Source: Oscillospiraceae bacterium
Lineage (GTDB): Bacteria; Bacillota; Clostridia; Oscillospirales; Acutalibacteraceae
Length of the DNA: 64,000 bases
Assembly (NCBI GenBank): GCA_015065805.1
Contig: SVPN01000001.1
Coordinates: 1 to 64,000 of the forward strand
Reading direction: 5' to 3'
This document shows positions 47,816 to 57,697 of the stretch, piece by piece. Made by a program: the position numbers and the translations under genes. Each line of letters starts with the position of its first letter. Positions within the stretch are counted from its first letter, which is position 1. Under the pieces are notes generated by a model that saw only the letters and a program-made list of their open reading frames with translations, was not told where the DNA came from and did no database searches.

Positions 47816-48379
47816 ATGAAAAAAGTTCTTGCGATCGTTCTGTCCGTTCTGATGCTCGTGTCCCTCACCGCTTGCGGCGGCGAAAAGGCTCCCGCTAAGC
47901 TGGAAGGCGTCTCTGCTCCCGTGGATGTGCTCAGCACTGTCTGGGGTTCCTATGCGGATGATGAGAAATTCTTCGCTATGGGCGGCGACTACGAGAATAT
48001 GGTTGACAACGCTCCCGGCGCTGTTGACGTGACAAACGCCGAAACCATGCAGGCTCTGCTCGTCTGCCCCGCTGACGCTGCGGCTATGGTTGACGGTGCG
48101 GCTTCCCTGATCCACGGTATGATCGCCAACAACTTCACTGCGGGTGCTTACCACATCAAAGACGGTGCGGATCAGGCAGCATTCGTGACCGCTATGCAGA
48201 CGGCTGTCAAGGGCAACCAGTGGATGTGCGGCTTCCCCGAGAAGCTGATGATCGCGACTCTCGCGAGCGACTATGTTGTTGTGGCATTCGGCGCGGGCGA
48301 CATCATCGAGACCTTCAAGACGAAGCTCACCGCTGCTTACGACGTGACTGTCCTTGCTGTTGAGGAAGCTCTCGCGTAA
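47816..48379 (+). CDS. Putative lipoprotein of unknown function
   Basis: 187 aa; MKKVLAIVLSVLMLVSLTACGG lipobox. Confidence 0.75.
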   Translation: MKKVLAIVLSVLMLVSLTACGGEKAPAKLEGVSAPVDVLSTVWGSYADDEKFFAMGGDYENMVDNAPGAVDVTNAETMQALLVCPADAAAMVDGAASLIHGMIANNFTAGAYHIKDGADQAAFVTAMQTAVKGNQWMCGFPEKLMIATLASDYVVVAFGAGDIIETFKTKLTAAYDVTVLAVEEALA

Positions 48380-48410
48380 TCGAACCTCTTTATCGCAATC
48401 TTGCAAGTCA

Positions 48411-48447
48411 AAAGGGCTGTTGCTTAAACGGCAACAGCCCTTTTTTT
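48411..48447 (+). terminator. Terminator after lipoprotein gene
   Basis: AAAGGGCTGTTGC-loop-GCAACAGCCCTTTTTTT. Confidence 0.85.
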
Positions 48448-48463
48448 CAGGAGTTGAAATGTT

Positions 48464-49864
48464 ATGATTTTTTCCTCTGTTCCGTTTTTATACTATTTCC
48501 TTCCGATGACTTTGCTTGTCTATTTCCTGGTACCGCGTGCTTTTAAAAATGCGGTTCTGATGTGTGCAAGCCTTCTATTCTACGGCTGGGGCGAGCCTCG
48601 CTATCTGATTCTGATGGTGATTTCAGTCGCTGTCGGCTATATCGGTGGCTTACTGATTGAGAAATACCGCGGCACCAAAGCGGCATTATGGCTGACCTGG
48701 ATCACCGTCGGCATTCTTCTCAGCTTCCTTGCCTATTTCAAATACGCCAACTTCTTCATCGACAATTTCAACGCGATTACGGGACTGTCGGTTTCGTTCC
48801 TGCGCATTGCGCTTCCCGTCGGTATCAGCTTCTACACCTTCCAGATCCTGAGCTACGATGTGGATGTCTATCGCGGAGATGTGAAGGCGCAACGCAATGT
48901 CGTGGATCTGGCGGCATATGTGACGATGTTCCCCCAGCTCATTGCCGGTCCTATCGTGCGCTACAGCGATATTGAAGTGCAGCTGCGTGAACGCACGCAT
49001 ACCTTTGAAAAAATCTCGGCAGGCATCCGCCGCTTTGTCATCGGTCTGGGTAAAAAGATCCTGATCGCCGATGTGATGGCGGCACTGTGCGACACCTTCC
49101 GCGCCAGCGACGAGAAATCCGTACTGTTTTACTGGATGTATGCCATCGCCTTCTGCCTGAACATCTATTTCGATTTTTCGGGTTACAGCGATATGGCGAT
49201 CGGTCTGGGAAAAATCTTAGGCTTCAATTTTCTTGAAAACTTCAATTACCCCTATATTTCCGCTTCGGTCACCGAATTCTGGAGACGTTGGCATATGTCT
49301 CTCGGTTCGTGGTTTCGCGATTATGTATACATTCCGCTTGGCGGTAACCGCGTATCCAAGCCGCGATGGTTCTTCAACATTTTTGTTGTATGGATGCTGA
49401 CAGGCTTCTGGCACGGTGCGGCGTGGAACTTCATTCTATGGGGCTTGCTGTTCGCCGTACTGCTTGTGATCGAAAAGCTGTTCCTTCTCAAAGCGCTGAA
49501 CAAGCTGAAGGTGCTCAATCACGTGTACGTGCTCTTCTTTGTGATGATCAGCTTTGTGCTCTTTAATGCCGCGGATCTGCCGCAGGCATACAGCGATGTT
49601 GTGTCGCTGTTCGGCGCAGGCGGTCTGCCGCTTGTTTCGCAGGAGACGCTTTATTATCTGCAAAGCTATATGTGGATCTTCCTTGCGGCGATCATCGGCG
49701 CCACACCGTTGCCCAAGACAGTTGTCGGAAAGCTGATGAACACGAAGGTCGGTTCGGCGATCGGTACGGTTTTAGAGCCGCTTGTGCTGATCGGTTTGCT
49801 GACCGTGATGACCGCTTATTTAGTGGACGGCTCGTTCAGTCCGTTCCTGTATTTCCGTTTCTAA
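48464..49864 (+). CDS. MBOAT family O-acyltransferase (AlgI/DltB-like)
   Basis: 466 aa polytopic; MFPQLIAGPIVRYSDI, YFDFSGYSDMAIGLGKILGF, RWHMSLGSWFRDYVYIPLGGNR, VWMLTGFWHGAAWNF. Confidence 0.95.
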   Translation: MIFSSVPFLYYFLPMTLLVYFLVPRAFKNAVLMCASLLFYGWGEPRYLILMVISVAVGYIGGLLIEKYRGTKAALWLTWITVGILLSFLAYFKYANFFIDNFNAITGLSVSFLRIALPVGISFYTFQILSYDVDVYRGDVKAQRNVVDLAAYVTMFPQLIAGPIVRYSDIEVQLRERTHTFEKISAGIRRFVIGLGKKILIADVMAALCDTFRASDEKSVLFYWMYAIAFCLNIYFDFSGYSDMAIGLGKILGFNFLENFNYPYISASVTEFWRRWHMSLGSWFRDYVYIPLGGNRVSKPRWFFNIFVVWMLTGFWHGAAWNFILWGLLFAVLLVIEKLFLLKALNKLKVLNHVYVLFFVMISFVLFNAADLPQAYSDVVSLFGAGGLPLVSQETLYYLQSYMWIFLAAIIGATPLPKTVVGKLMNTKVGSAIGTVLEPLVLIGLLTVMTAYLVDGSFSPFLYFRF

Positions 49865-49879
49865 AGGAGGGATTCGCTT

Positions 49880-51007
49880 ATGAAAACCAATCTGAAATCG
49901 ATTTTGCAAACCGTTCTTGTCGGTGCATTCGTCCTGATTCTTTCCGTTACGTGCTGGTTCAAGCCCGCGGCGGCGGATTCCGCCACCGAACGCCGACCGC
50001 TTAAGCAGTTTCCGGCCGTGACCTTTGATTCGATCTTCAACGCCACCTCCGACAGCTCGTTTATGACGCAGTTTGAAAGCTACACGCTTGATCAGTTCCC
50101 GCTCCGCGATCCCCTTCGCACGCTGAAAGCACTGTCGGCACTGTATGTCTATCAGCTCAGTGACAACAACGACTACTACGTTTCAAACGGCGTGATCAGT
50201 CATATGGATTATGTGATCCACGACGAATCCGTTGAGTTTGCGTCGGGTCGTCTGCAAACGCTGTACGACGAAAAGCTCAAGGATAAGGCAAACAACATTT
50301 ATTTTGCGGCGATTCCCGACAAAAACACCTTCACTGCTCCCGACAGCGGTCATCTGTCACTGGACAACGATGCCTTTATCGGCGCGTTCAGAGAGAAGCT
50401 GTCCTTTGCGGAGTATATCGACATTCTGCCGCTTCTGAGCCTTGAGGATTACTACGCCACCGATACTCACTGGCGTCAGGAATCCATCGTTGATGTGGCA
50501 CAAGCTCTTGCGCAGGCAATGGGCACCACCCTGCCCGATGAGTATACCACCAACACCTCGGAGCATCCGTTTTACGGCGTGTATTACGGTCAGGCAGCAT
50601 TGCCCCTTGCGCCCGATTCGCTTCACTGGCTGACAAACTCCGTGATCGACGGTCTGACCGCCTACAACCACGGCACACAGCAGGCGCAACCGATCTACGC
50701 TTTGGATAAGCTGACGGGCAAGGATCCGTACGAGGTATTCCTCACAGGCGGTAAGACCGCCCCCATCACGATCACCAACCCGCATGCAACCACCGACAAG
50801 GAGCTTGTGATCTTCCGTGATTCGTTCACAAGCAGTATTGCTCCGCTGTTAGCACAGGGCTACAAAACGGTGACGCTGATCGATCTGCGCGAAACGATGC
50901 TCAATTCCGTTGACCGCGTGGTTGATTTTGAAGGAAAAGATGTGCTGTTCCTGTACAGCACCCTGGTCCTCAACAACAACATTGAGGGCGGCGAAAAGTT
51001 CAAATAA
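49880..51007 (+). CDS. DHHW-family (AlgJ/AlgX-like SGNH) protein
   Basis: 375 aa; N-terminal TM; LEDYYATDTHWRQESI; DKELVIFRDSFTSSIAPLLAQ. Confidence 0.88.
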   Translation: MKTNLKSILQTVLVGAFVLILSVTCWFKPAAADSATERRPLKQFPAVTFDSIFNATSDSSFMTQFESYTLDQFPLRDPLRTLKALSALYVYQLSDNNDYYVSNGVISHMDYVIHDESVEFASGRLQTLYDEKLKDKANNIYFAAIPDKNTFTAPDSGHLSLDNDAFIGAFREKLSFAEYIDILPLLSLEDYYATDTHWRQESIVDVAQALAQAMGTTLPDEYTTNTSEHPFYGVYYGQAALPLAPDSLHWLTNSVIDGLTAYNHGTQQAQPIYALDKLTGKDPYEVFLTGGKTAPITITNPHATTDKELVIFRDSFTSSIAPLLAQGYKTVTLIDLRETMLNSVDRVVDFEGKDVLFLYSTLVLNNNIEGGEKFK

Positions 51008-51018
51008 TTCGTTATCAA

Positions 51019-51060
51019 AAAAAACACAGCCTTTGCATTCGTGCAAAGGCTGTGTTTTTT
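51019..51060. terminator. Bidirectional terminator with TTCG tetraloop
   Basis: AAAAAACACAGCCTTTGCA-TTCG-TGCAAAGGCTGTGTTTTTT. Confidence 0.92.
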
Positions 51061-51074
51061 GGGTTTTAAAATTG

Positions 51075-51875
51075 TTATTGACCGGAAAGCTCCAATTCTG
51101 CATACAGCATTACGTGATCCGAATGATGATTCTCAAGCAAGCCGTAGGCATCTTCCGCAAGCGAGAATTCCGACGAAAAACAGATGTTATCAATCTTTCT
51201 GTCCCCTTCGGGATGCGTGATAAAGTCCGTTTCGGGATTGTTGATGTAGGTAAGCGGCTTGAGCACCTCAAACTCCCCGTAGGAATCCACGTTGAAATCA
51301 CCGACAAGAATGCAATTCTCCTTGTCTTTTACGGTGTTTGCAACGATTCGGAATTCCGACTGACGGATCGCGTCGCTGGCTATCGTGAGATGCGTATTAT
51401 AAAAATTAACAACCGTACCGTCAACATCGATCGCGGCGTGCGTAAGAAGGCGCCGTTCCACGGTCTTTCCGTTATTCAGCTCGATCTCGTCTGTTTCCGT
51501 TATCGGGTACTTCGAGAGAATCGCCGTGCCGTACGCACCACCCTCACCGTATGTATCCTCATCGCCGTAAAGATCAATGCATTTGAAGTAGGCGTAATAT
51601 TGCATACCGGTGTATTCCTTGAGCAACTCCATCGTATCGGCAAACTTGGAACGAACACAGAATTTATCAACCTCCTGCAGACCCACGATATCCAGATCTT
51701 TGGAAAGAATATCGTCAGCGATCGCTTTAAACTCGTGGTTGACCAATTCTCCGTTTTTGATATTGTAGCTACCGATCCTGAGTGTAAGCGGATCACGCGC
51801 CGAACACCCGGACATACTCATCATCCCCAAACACAAGAGTAATACAGCAAGGACAATCAAACGTGATTTTTTCAT
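51075..51875 (-). CDS. Endonuclease/exonuclease/phosphatase-family lipoprotein
   Basis: Lipobox MMSMSGCSA; RIGSYNIKNG, IVGLQEVDKF, LVGDFNVD, SDHVMLYAEL. Confidence 0.85.
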   Translation of the reverse strand: MKKSRLIVLAVLLLCLGMMSMSGCSARDPLTLRIGSYNIKNGELVNHEFKAIADDILSKDLDIVGLQEVDKFCVRSKFADTMELLKEYTGMQYYAYFKCIDLYGDEDTYGEGGAYGTAILSKYPITETDEIELNNGKTVERRLLTHAAIDVDGTVVNFYNTHLTIASDAIRQSEFRIVANTVKDKENCILVGDFNVDSYGEFEVLKPLTYINNPETDFITHPEGDRKIDNICFSSEFSLAEDAYGLLENHHSDHVMLYAELELSGQ

Positions 51876-51896
51876 AATGAACACCTTGCCGTTCGA

Positions 51897-52958
51897 TTAC
51901 AGAATAACCTCGTGACCCGTGCGGGCGGATTCATACGCCGCATCTAAGATGCGCATCATCTCAACGCCGTCCTTTGCGGGAGACACGCAGGTCTTGCCCT
52001 CACGGACACAATCGACAAAGTGCGCGATCTCATTGGTAAACAAGCCGTCAAACGAAAGTGCTGTCGGCATACAGAGATTGACGTTTGCCATATAATCGTT
52101 GATATTGGTGAACATCTCGAGTTCGGGATCGATCTTTGCGCCCGCTTTGGTGCCGAACAGCTCAATGGAACCGACATCCTGCTTGAGGTTCAGGCTGAAG
52201 CTCGCTTCCACATTCAGAACCGCGCCGTTGTCAAAGCGGATGATCGCCGATGCCAGATCCTCAACATCGCATTTCAGATCGGGGATCGCGTGGGACGGCG
52301 TGTAGCCCTTCTTATCCTTCACTTCGGGACGGTTATACAGCTTTTGGAAGGTTGCCGCATACACGGAGACAGGCTTCGGATTGCCGAGCAGATACCGCAC
52401 AAGATCGATCACGTGCACACCGAGGTCGATCAGAGGACCGCCGCCCGAATAACGCTTATCGCCGAACCAGCCGCCGGGATTGCCGTTGCGGCGCAGATAG
52501 TTGGCTTTGGCGTAATACAGCTCACCGAAGTGACCGTTATCAATGTAATCCTTCAGGATGGCGGCATCGTTGCCGTAGCGACGGACAAAGCCGATCATCA
52601 GCAGCTTGCCGTTCTTCTCAGCGGCCTCCTGCATTGCAAGGGCTTCTTCCGTGGACATCGCCATCGGCTTCTCACACAGCACGTGCTTGCCCGCATTCAG
52701 CGCGGCAATCGTGCAAGGAGCGTGCGCGGCATTCCAGGTGCAGACGCTGACCGCATCGATCTCGGGAAGGGCAAGCATCTCTTCAGCGCTTGTGAACAGA
52801 CGCTCTACGCCGTAGGTCTTACCCATCGCCTGCAGCTGTTCCTCGTTGATGTCGCAAAACGCATACAGCTCCACATTGGGGTTTGCCTGATAACCGATGA
52901 TGTGCGAGTGCGAAATACTGCCGACACCGATAATACCGACCTTGATTTTATCGCTCAT
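51897..52958 (-). CDS. Gfo/Idh/MocA family oxidoreductase
   Basis: VGIIGVGSISHSHIIGYQANPNVELYAFCDI; GKHVLCEKPMAMS; GGPLIDLGVHVIDLVRYLLG; start 52958. Confidence 0.92.
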   Translation of the reverse strand: MSDKIKVGIIGVGSISHSHIIGYQANPNVELYAFCDINEEQLQAMGKTYGVERLFTSAEEMLALPEIDAVSVCTWNAAHAPCTIAALNAGKHVLCEKPMAMSTEEALAMQEAAEKNGKLLMIGFVRRYGNDAAILKDYIDNGHFGELYYAKANYLRRNGNPGGWFGDKRYSGGGPLIDLGVHVIDLVRYLLGNPKPVSVYAATFQKLYNRPEVKDKKGYTPSHAIPDLKCDVEDLASAIIRFDNGAVLNVEASFSLNLKQDVGSIELFGTKAGAKIDPELEMFTNINDYMANVNLCMPTALSFDGLFTNEIAHFVDCVREGKTCVSPAKDGVEMMRILDAAYESARTGHEVIL

Positions 52959-53140
52959 AACAATTGACCTCCTTAAAAGGAAATGATTACAAATGCAGTC
53001 TATCACGAAACATACCAAAAGTCAACGCGATAAAAGCCGCATTAAAAAATTTGTAAGAAAAACGCAAAAAAGGCTTTTCTTTTTCATCGTTTCGCCATAT
53101 AATATTAGGAAGATCATTACATATTTAGGAGGCAACAACT

Positions 53141-54502
53141 ATGGCATCCTCTTTGGATAACATCCGCCGCGTGCATTTCGTCGGTATCGGCGGTTCGGGT
53201 ATGAGCCCGCTTGCCGAAATTCTGCACGAGCTCGGCTTTTCCATCAGCGGCTCCGACTGGGGCGAATCGGACAACATTCACCGTTTAGCGGGGCTCGGCA
53301 TTCCGATTTTTAAAGGACATTTTGCCGAAAATGTGGGTGACAGTGAGCTGGTAGTTTACACCTCCGCTGTCAGCGGCGACAATCCCGAGCTGGTTGCCGC
53401 CAAGGAACGCGGTATCCCGACGATCGAGCGCGGTATGCTTCTGGGAGAGATCTCCCGCCGCTACGGCAAAACCGTTGCGGTCGCAGGCACCCACGGCAAA
53501 ACCACCACCTCCTCGATGCTGTCACACACGCTTCTCAAGGCAGATATCGACCCGTCTGTTTTCATCGGCGGACGTCTGCCGCTGATCGGTGCAAACGGCC
53601 GCGCGGGTAAATCGGATATTATGGTCTGCGAAGCGTGCGAATTTCAGGACCATTACCTGTCAATGCGTCCTGCCATCGGCATCATCCTGAACGTTGATGC
53701 CGATCACCTGGAATACTTCGGTTCTCTTGAAGGCGTGATCGCTTCGTTCAACAAATTCTCACATCTGTGTGACACGCTCATCATCAATGCCGATGATGAA
53801 AACACGCGCAAAGCAGTTGACGGGATCGACAAGACGATCATCACCTGCGGACTGACGGACGGCTGTGAGTGGCAGGCGAAACATATTGTCTTCACCGAAT
53901 CCTACGGCTCTTACGATTGCTGGCACAACGGCGCATTCTTTGCGCACATCACGCTGGGCGTACCCGGCGAGCACAATGTCCTCAACTCCCTGACGGCAGT
54001 TGCGGCGGCGGTGCTGTGCGGTGCAACTGCCGAGCAGATCGCAAACGGTATTGCCGATTTCCACGGCGCAGGGAGACGCTTTGAATTTCTGGGCACCTTC
54101 GCAGGTGTCACGGTCGCCGACGATTATGCCCACCACCCCACCGAGATCACCGCTACCCTCACTGCCGCCAAGGCGATGGGCTACAAGCGGGTGTGGGCGA
54201 TCTTCCAGCCCTTCACCTTCTCGCGTACCGCCCGCCATTTAGACGATTTTGCCAAGGCACTGTCTCTTGCCGATACGGCGGTTGTCAGCGATATTATGGG
54301 CTCGAGAGAGCACAACACCTGGAATGTGCATTCCGATCAGATCACGGCCAAAATGGAAAACGGCGTGTACATTCCCGCCTTCCCCGAGATCACAGACTAT
54401 ATTCTGCAAAATGTGCAGGAGGGTGATCTTGTCGTGACAATGGGCGGCGGAAACGTGTATTATTGCGCGCGTATGATCGTTGAAAAGCTGAAAGAAGTAT
54501 AA
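53141..54502 (+). CDS. murC: UDP-N-acetylmuramate-L-alanine ligase
   Basis: RRVHFVGIGGSGMSPLAEIL; VAGTHGKTTTSSML; DDYAHHPTEI. Confidence 0.96.
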   Translation: MASSLDNIRRVHFVGIGGSGMSPLAEILHELGFSISGSDWGESDNIHRLAGLGIPIFKGHFAENVGDSELVVYTSAVSGDNPELVAAKERGIPTIERGMLLGEISRRYGKTVAVAGTHGKTTTSSMLSHTLLKADIDPSVFIGGRLPLIGANGRAGKSDIMVCEACEFQDHYLSMRPAIGIILNVDADHLEYFGSLEGVIASFNKFSHLCDTLIINADDENTRKAVDGIDKTIITCGLTDGCEWQAKHIVFTESYGSYDCWHNGAFFAHITLGVPGEHNVLNSLTAVAAAVLCGATAEQIANGIADFHGAGRRFEFLGTFAGVTVADDYAHHPTEITATLTAAKAMGYKRVWAIFQPFTFSRTARHLDDFAKALSLADTAVVSDIMGSREHNTWNVHSDQITAKMENGVYIPAFPEITDYILQNVQEGDLVVTMGGGNVYYCARMIVEKLKEV

Positions 54503-54527
54503 TATTATCCTGAGGAGGTTTATCACA

Positions 54528-55985
54528 ATGGATCACAAAGACACAAACGGCATCTACGATGCCAGAACACTCGGCATCCCGAAAATGCTTGTCCTCGGCG
54601 CACAGCATATGTTCGCGATGTTCGGCGCAACGGTGCTTGTCCCCCTGCTGACGGGACTGGATGTTGCCACGACGCTTTTGTGCGCGGGTCTCGGAACACT
54701 GCTTTTCCACCTGATCACGGGCGGAAAGATCCCCGCCTTCCTCGGCTCGTCGTTCGCCTTCCTGGGCGGATATGCGGCGATCACGGGACTTGCGGGAAAA
54801 GAAGGCTATGAAACCATGACCGCCGCACAGCTTCTTCCCTACGCCTGCCTCGGCGTGGCGTGTGCAGGCTTGCTGTATCTGGTACTGGCAGGCATTATCA
54901 AGCTTGTCGGCGTCAACAAGGTGATGAAATTCTTCCCGCCCGTTGTGACGGGTCCGATCATCATCGCGATCGGTCTCGGGCTTGCAGGCTCTGCAGTCAA
55001 CAACTGTCAGACCAACTGGTTGATCGCCTTTCTTGCTCTTGTGATCATCATCGTATTCAATGTCTGGGGCAAGGGGATGTTCAAAATCATTCCCATTCTG
55101 CTGGGTGTACTCGGTTCCTGTGCTGTGGCAACCGTACTCGCTCTTATCTGGGGCGAAACGATCACGGTTGTTGCCTCAGAAGCCACCCGCCAGATCACGC
55201 TGACGGACGGCACTGTCGCAACGGTTGTGGATCAGACCTTCAAGGAGGTCATCGCTTTGGGCGGCAACCCCGCCTTCCAGCTGTTTGATGTCACCGCACT
55301 GGAAAATCTCAAGAATGCGGCGTGGATCGGCTTCCCCATCGGCTGGGATCGCACCGTGTTCGGCGGTATCGAGTGGTCGAACGGCTCGCTGATCCTGTCG
55401 TCGATCATCGCCATTATGCCTATTGCACTTGCCACTATGATGGAGCATATCGGCGATATCTGCGCCATCAGCTCCACCTGCAACAAACAATTTGTGAAAG
55501 ACCCCGGTCTTCACAGAACTTTGATCGGCGACGGTCTTGCCACCTCGTTTGCCTCGCTGTTCGGCGGCCCTGCCAACACTACCTACGGCGAAAACACGGG
55601 TGTGCTCGCGCTCTCAAAGGTATACGATCCCCGCGTCATACGCATTGCGGCGATCTTTGCCACCGTGCTCAGCTTCTGCCCGAAGTTTGCCGCACTCATT
55701 CATCTGATCCCAACGGCAGTCATCGGCGGCATCTCCTTTGTGCTGTACGGTATGATCTCGGCAGTCGGTGTGCGTAATGTTGTGGAAAACAAGGTTGATT
55801 TCTCCAAGAGCCGCAACCTGATCGTCGCGGCGGTCATTCTTGTGTGCGCACTGGGTCTGACAGGCGGTATCACCTTCTCGGTGTTCGGCGTCGGCATCAC
55901 GCTGTCCGCACTGGCGGTCGCTTCGCTTGCAGGCATTATCCTCAACGCCATCCTCCCTGAAAAGGACGAGGTAAAAATCGAGTAA
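54528..55985 (+). CDS. Uracil/xanthine permease (solute carrier family 23)
   Basis: 485 aa polytopic; LGAQHMFAMFGATVLVPLLTG; GPANTTYGENTGVLALSKVYDPRV. Confidence 0.93.
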   Translation: MDHKDTNGIYDARTLGIPKMLVLGAQHMFAMFGATVLVPLLTGLDVATTLLCAGLGTLLFHLITGGKIPAFLGSSFAFLGGYAAITGLAGKEGYETMTAAQLLPYACLGVACAGLLYLVLAGIIKLVGVNKVMKFFPPVVTGPIIIAIGLGLAGSAVNNCQTNWLIAFLALVIIIVFNVWGKGMFKIIPILLGVLGSCAVATVLALIWGETITVVASEATRQITLTDGTVATVVDQTFKEVIALGGNPAFQLFDVTALENLKNAAWIGFPIGWDRTVFGGIEWSNGSLILSSIIAIMPIALATMMEHIGDICAISSTCNKQFVKDPGLHRTLIGDGLATSFASLFGGPANTTYGENTGVLALSKVYDPRVIRIAAIFATVLSFCPKFAALIHLIPTAVIGGISFVLYGMISAVGVRNVVENKVDFSKSRNLIVAAVILVCALGLTGGITFSVFGVGITLSALAVASLAGIILNAILPEKDEVKIE

Positions 55986-55993
55986 CATTCACA

Positions 55994-56028
55994 AAAACGC
56001 CCCTCTTGACGACCAAGAGGGGCGTTTT
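55994..56028. terminator. Bidirectional terminator
   Basis: AAAACGCCCCTCTTG-ACGAC-CAAGAGGGGCGTTTT. Confidence 0.9.
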
Positions 56029-56039
56029 GCTGTCTGTAT

Positions 56040-56732
56040 TTACCCTTTTATCAGATCCTTGATCACCTCACCTGCCAGCACAAGTCCCGCCGCAGACGGA
56101 ACAAACGAAATACTGGCAGGCAGACGGCGACCGCCCTCGGGCGGCACGACGGGCTCTTCCTTGGAATAGACCACCTTACAGGAGGTGATCCCGCGCAGCT
56201 TCAATTCACGACGCATCACACGTGCAAGCGGACAGACCGAGGTCTTGGTGATATCCGCGACCTCAAAACGCGTAGGATCCAGCTTGTTCCCCGCTCCCAT
56301 ACAGCTGATAACGGGAATCCCCAGTGCCTTGGCGCGCACGATCAGCTCCGTTTTGGCGGGAACGTGATCGACCGCATCGACAATATAGGAAAATAACGAC
56401 AGATCGATCTCATCTGCCGTTTCGGGCGTATAAAACAGCGCCTTTGTCTGCACCTCACAGGCGGGATGGATGTCCTTCACGCGCTCGGCGGCAACCTCCA
56501 CCTTGAGCCGTCCGACTGTCGAATGCAGGGCGATAAGCTGGCGGTTGATGTTTGTGACACTCACCGTATCGTTATCCACCAGCAACAGCTTCCCCACTCC
56601 CGCACGGGCAAGCGCCTCCACGACATAAGAGCCGACACCGCCGACGCCGAACACGGCTACCGAAGCGTTTTGAAGAGTTGTCACCGCCTCTTCACCGATC
56701 AGCATCGCAGTGCGTTCAAATTGTTGTGTCAT
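56040..56732 (-). CDS. tcdA: tRNA threonylcarbamoyladenosine dehydratase (ThiF/E1-like)
   Basis: ERTAMLIGEEAVTTLQNASVAVFGVGGVGSYVVEALARAGVGKLLLVDNDTVSVTNINRQ; ISCMGAGNKLDPTRFEVADI. Confidence 0.9.
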   Translation of the reverse strand: MTQQFERTAMLIGEEAVTTLQNASVAVFGVGGVGSYVVEALARAGVGKLLLVDNDTVSVTNINRQLIALHSTVGRLKVEVAAERVKDIHPACEVQTKALFYTPETADEIDLSLFSYIVDAVDHVPAKTELIVRAKALGIPVISCMGAGNKLDPTRFEVADITKTSVCPLARVMRRELKLRGITSCKVVYSKEEPVVPPEGGRRLPASISFVPSAAGLVLAGEVIKDLIKG

Positions 56733-57562
56733 AGTGTTTCATCCTTATCATAATGTTTCGTAAACGGGATGGGCGGTTTGCCGTCGCTGAGGCGGTAAGC
56801 GGGCAACATACCGACATTGACATTGTGCAAACTGCGGAAAAGCTGTGCATCCGCCTGCGGATGCTGTTGCTTGATATACACCAGAAGCTCCTTGGTTTCC
56901 TGCCGTTTAGAGCCGCCGCAACCCGCATCGGACAACGGACAGCCGCTGTGCAAAAAGGTGAGCGCACTGTTGATCTTCCACAGCTGAATATCGCGCTCCG
57001 CAACCGCATACAGCGGACGGATAAGCTCCATCCCCTCATAATTCTCCGCTTTCACCTTGGGCATCATCGTTTTGATTTCCGCACCGTACAGCATACTCAT
57101 CAGCGCTGTTTCCACCACATCATCGCGATGGTGTCCGAGCGCGATCTTGTTGCATCCGTGCTGCTGAGCCAGCTTATACAGCCAGCCGCGACGCATTCTG
57201 GCACACAGGTAGCAAGGAGAGCCGTCGGTCTGCTCCTCCACCACACGAAACAGCTCAACATTCTCGATCACAAGCGGGAGTTCGAGCGCTTCGCCGAGTG
57301 CTTCCAGCTGAGCGCGATCCTGCGCGGAATAACCGGGATCCATACACAAAAACACCAGTTCAAAGGGGTATTCGCTGTGGCGTTGGAGCTGCTGCATACA
57401 TTTCGCGAGCAGAAAGGAATCCTTGCCTCCCGAAATGCACACCGCCACACGGTCATTCGGACGGAGCAGTTCGTATTCCTTGAGAGCACCGACAAACGGT
57501 TGCCAGATGCTTTTGCGGTAGGTCTTGAAGATGGTTCGCTCGATGCGTTGACACTCCGTCAC
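56729..57562 (-). CDS. TtcA-like tRNA thiolation (2-thiocytidine) family protein
   Basis: PP-loop VAVCISGGKDSFLLAKCM; PCYLCARMRRGWLY; GHHRDDVVETALMSMLYG; GTG start at 57562 with GGGAGG RBS. Confidence 0.85.
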   Translation of the reverse strand: MTECQRIERTIFKTYRKSIWQPFVGALKEYELLRPNDRVAVCISGGKDSFLLAKCMQQLQRHSEYPFELVFLCMDPGYSAQDRAQLEALGEALELPLVIENVELFRVVEEQTDGSPCYLCARMRRGWLYKLAQQHGCNKIALGHHRDDVVETALMSMLYGAEIKTMMPKVKAENYEGMELIRPLYAVAERDIQLWKINSALTFLHSGCPLSDAGCGGSKRQETKELLVYIKQQHPQADAQLFRSLHNVNVGMLPAYRLSDGKPPIPFTKHYDKDETL

Positions 57563-57635
57563 GGTGGTCCCTCCCTTATCAGAATAAAACCAGTATAGCA
57601 TAATTTTAAGTTGAGCACAATACCGTAATTCGTAT

Positions 57636-57664
57636 TTGCTATACAGTAAAAACTGTGCTATACT
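57636..57664 (+). promoter_or_regulatory. Promoter/operator of the deoC operon
   Basis: TTGCTA-17 nt-TATACT with palindrome ACAGT-AAAA-ACTGT (57643-57656) inside the spacer. Confidence 0.65.
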
Positions 57665-57697
57665 GTGTATATACAGACTGAAAAGGAGACGATATCT

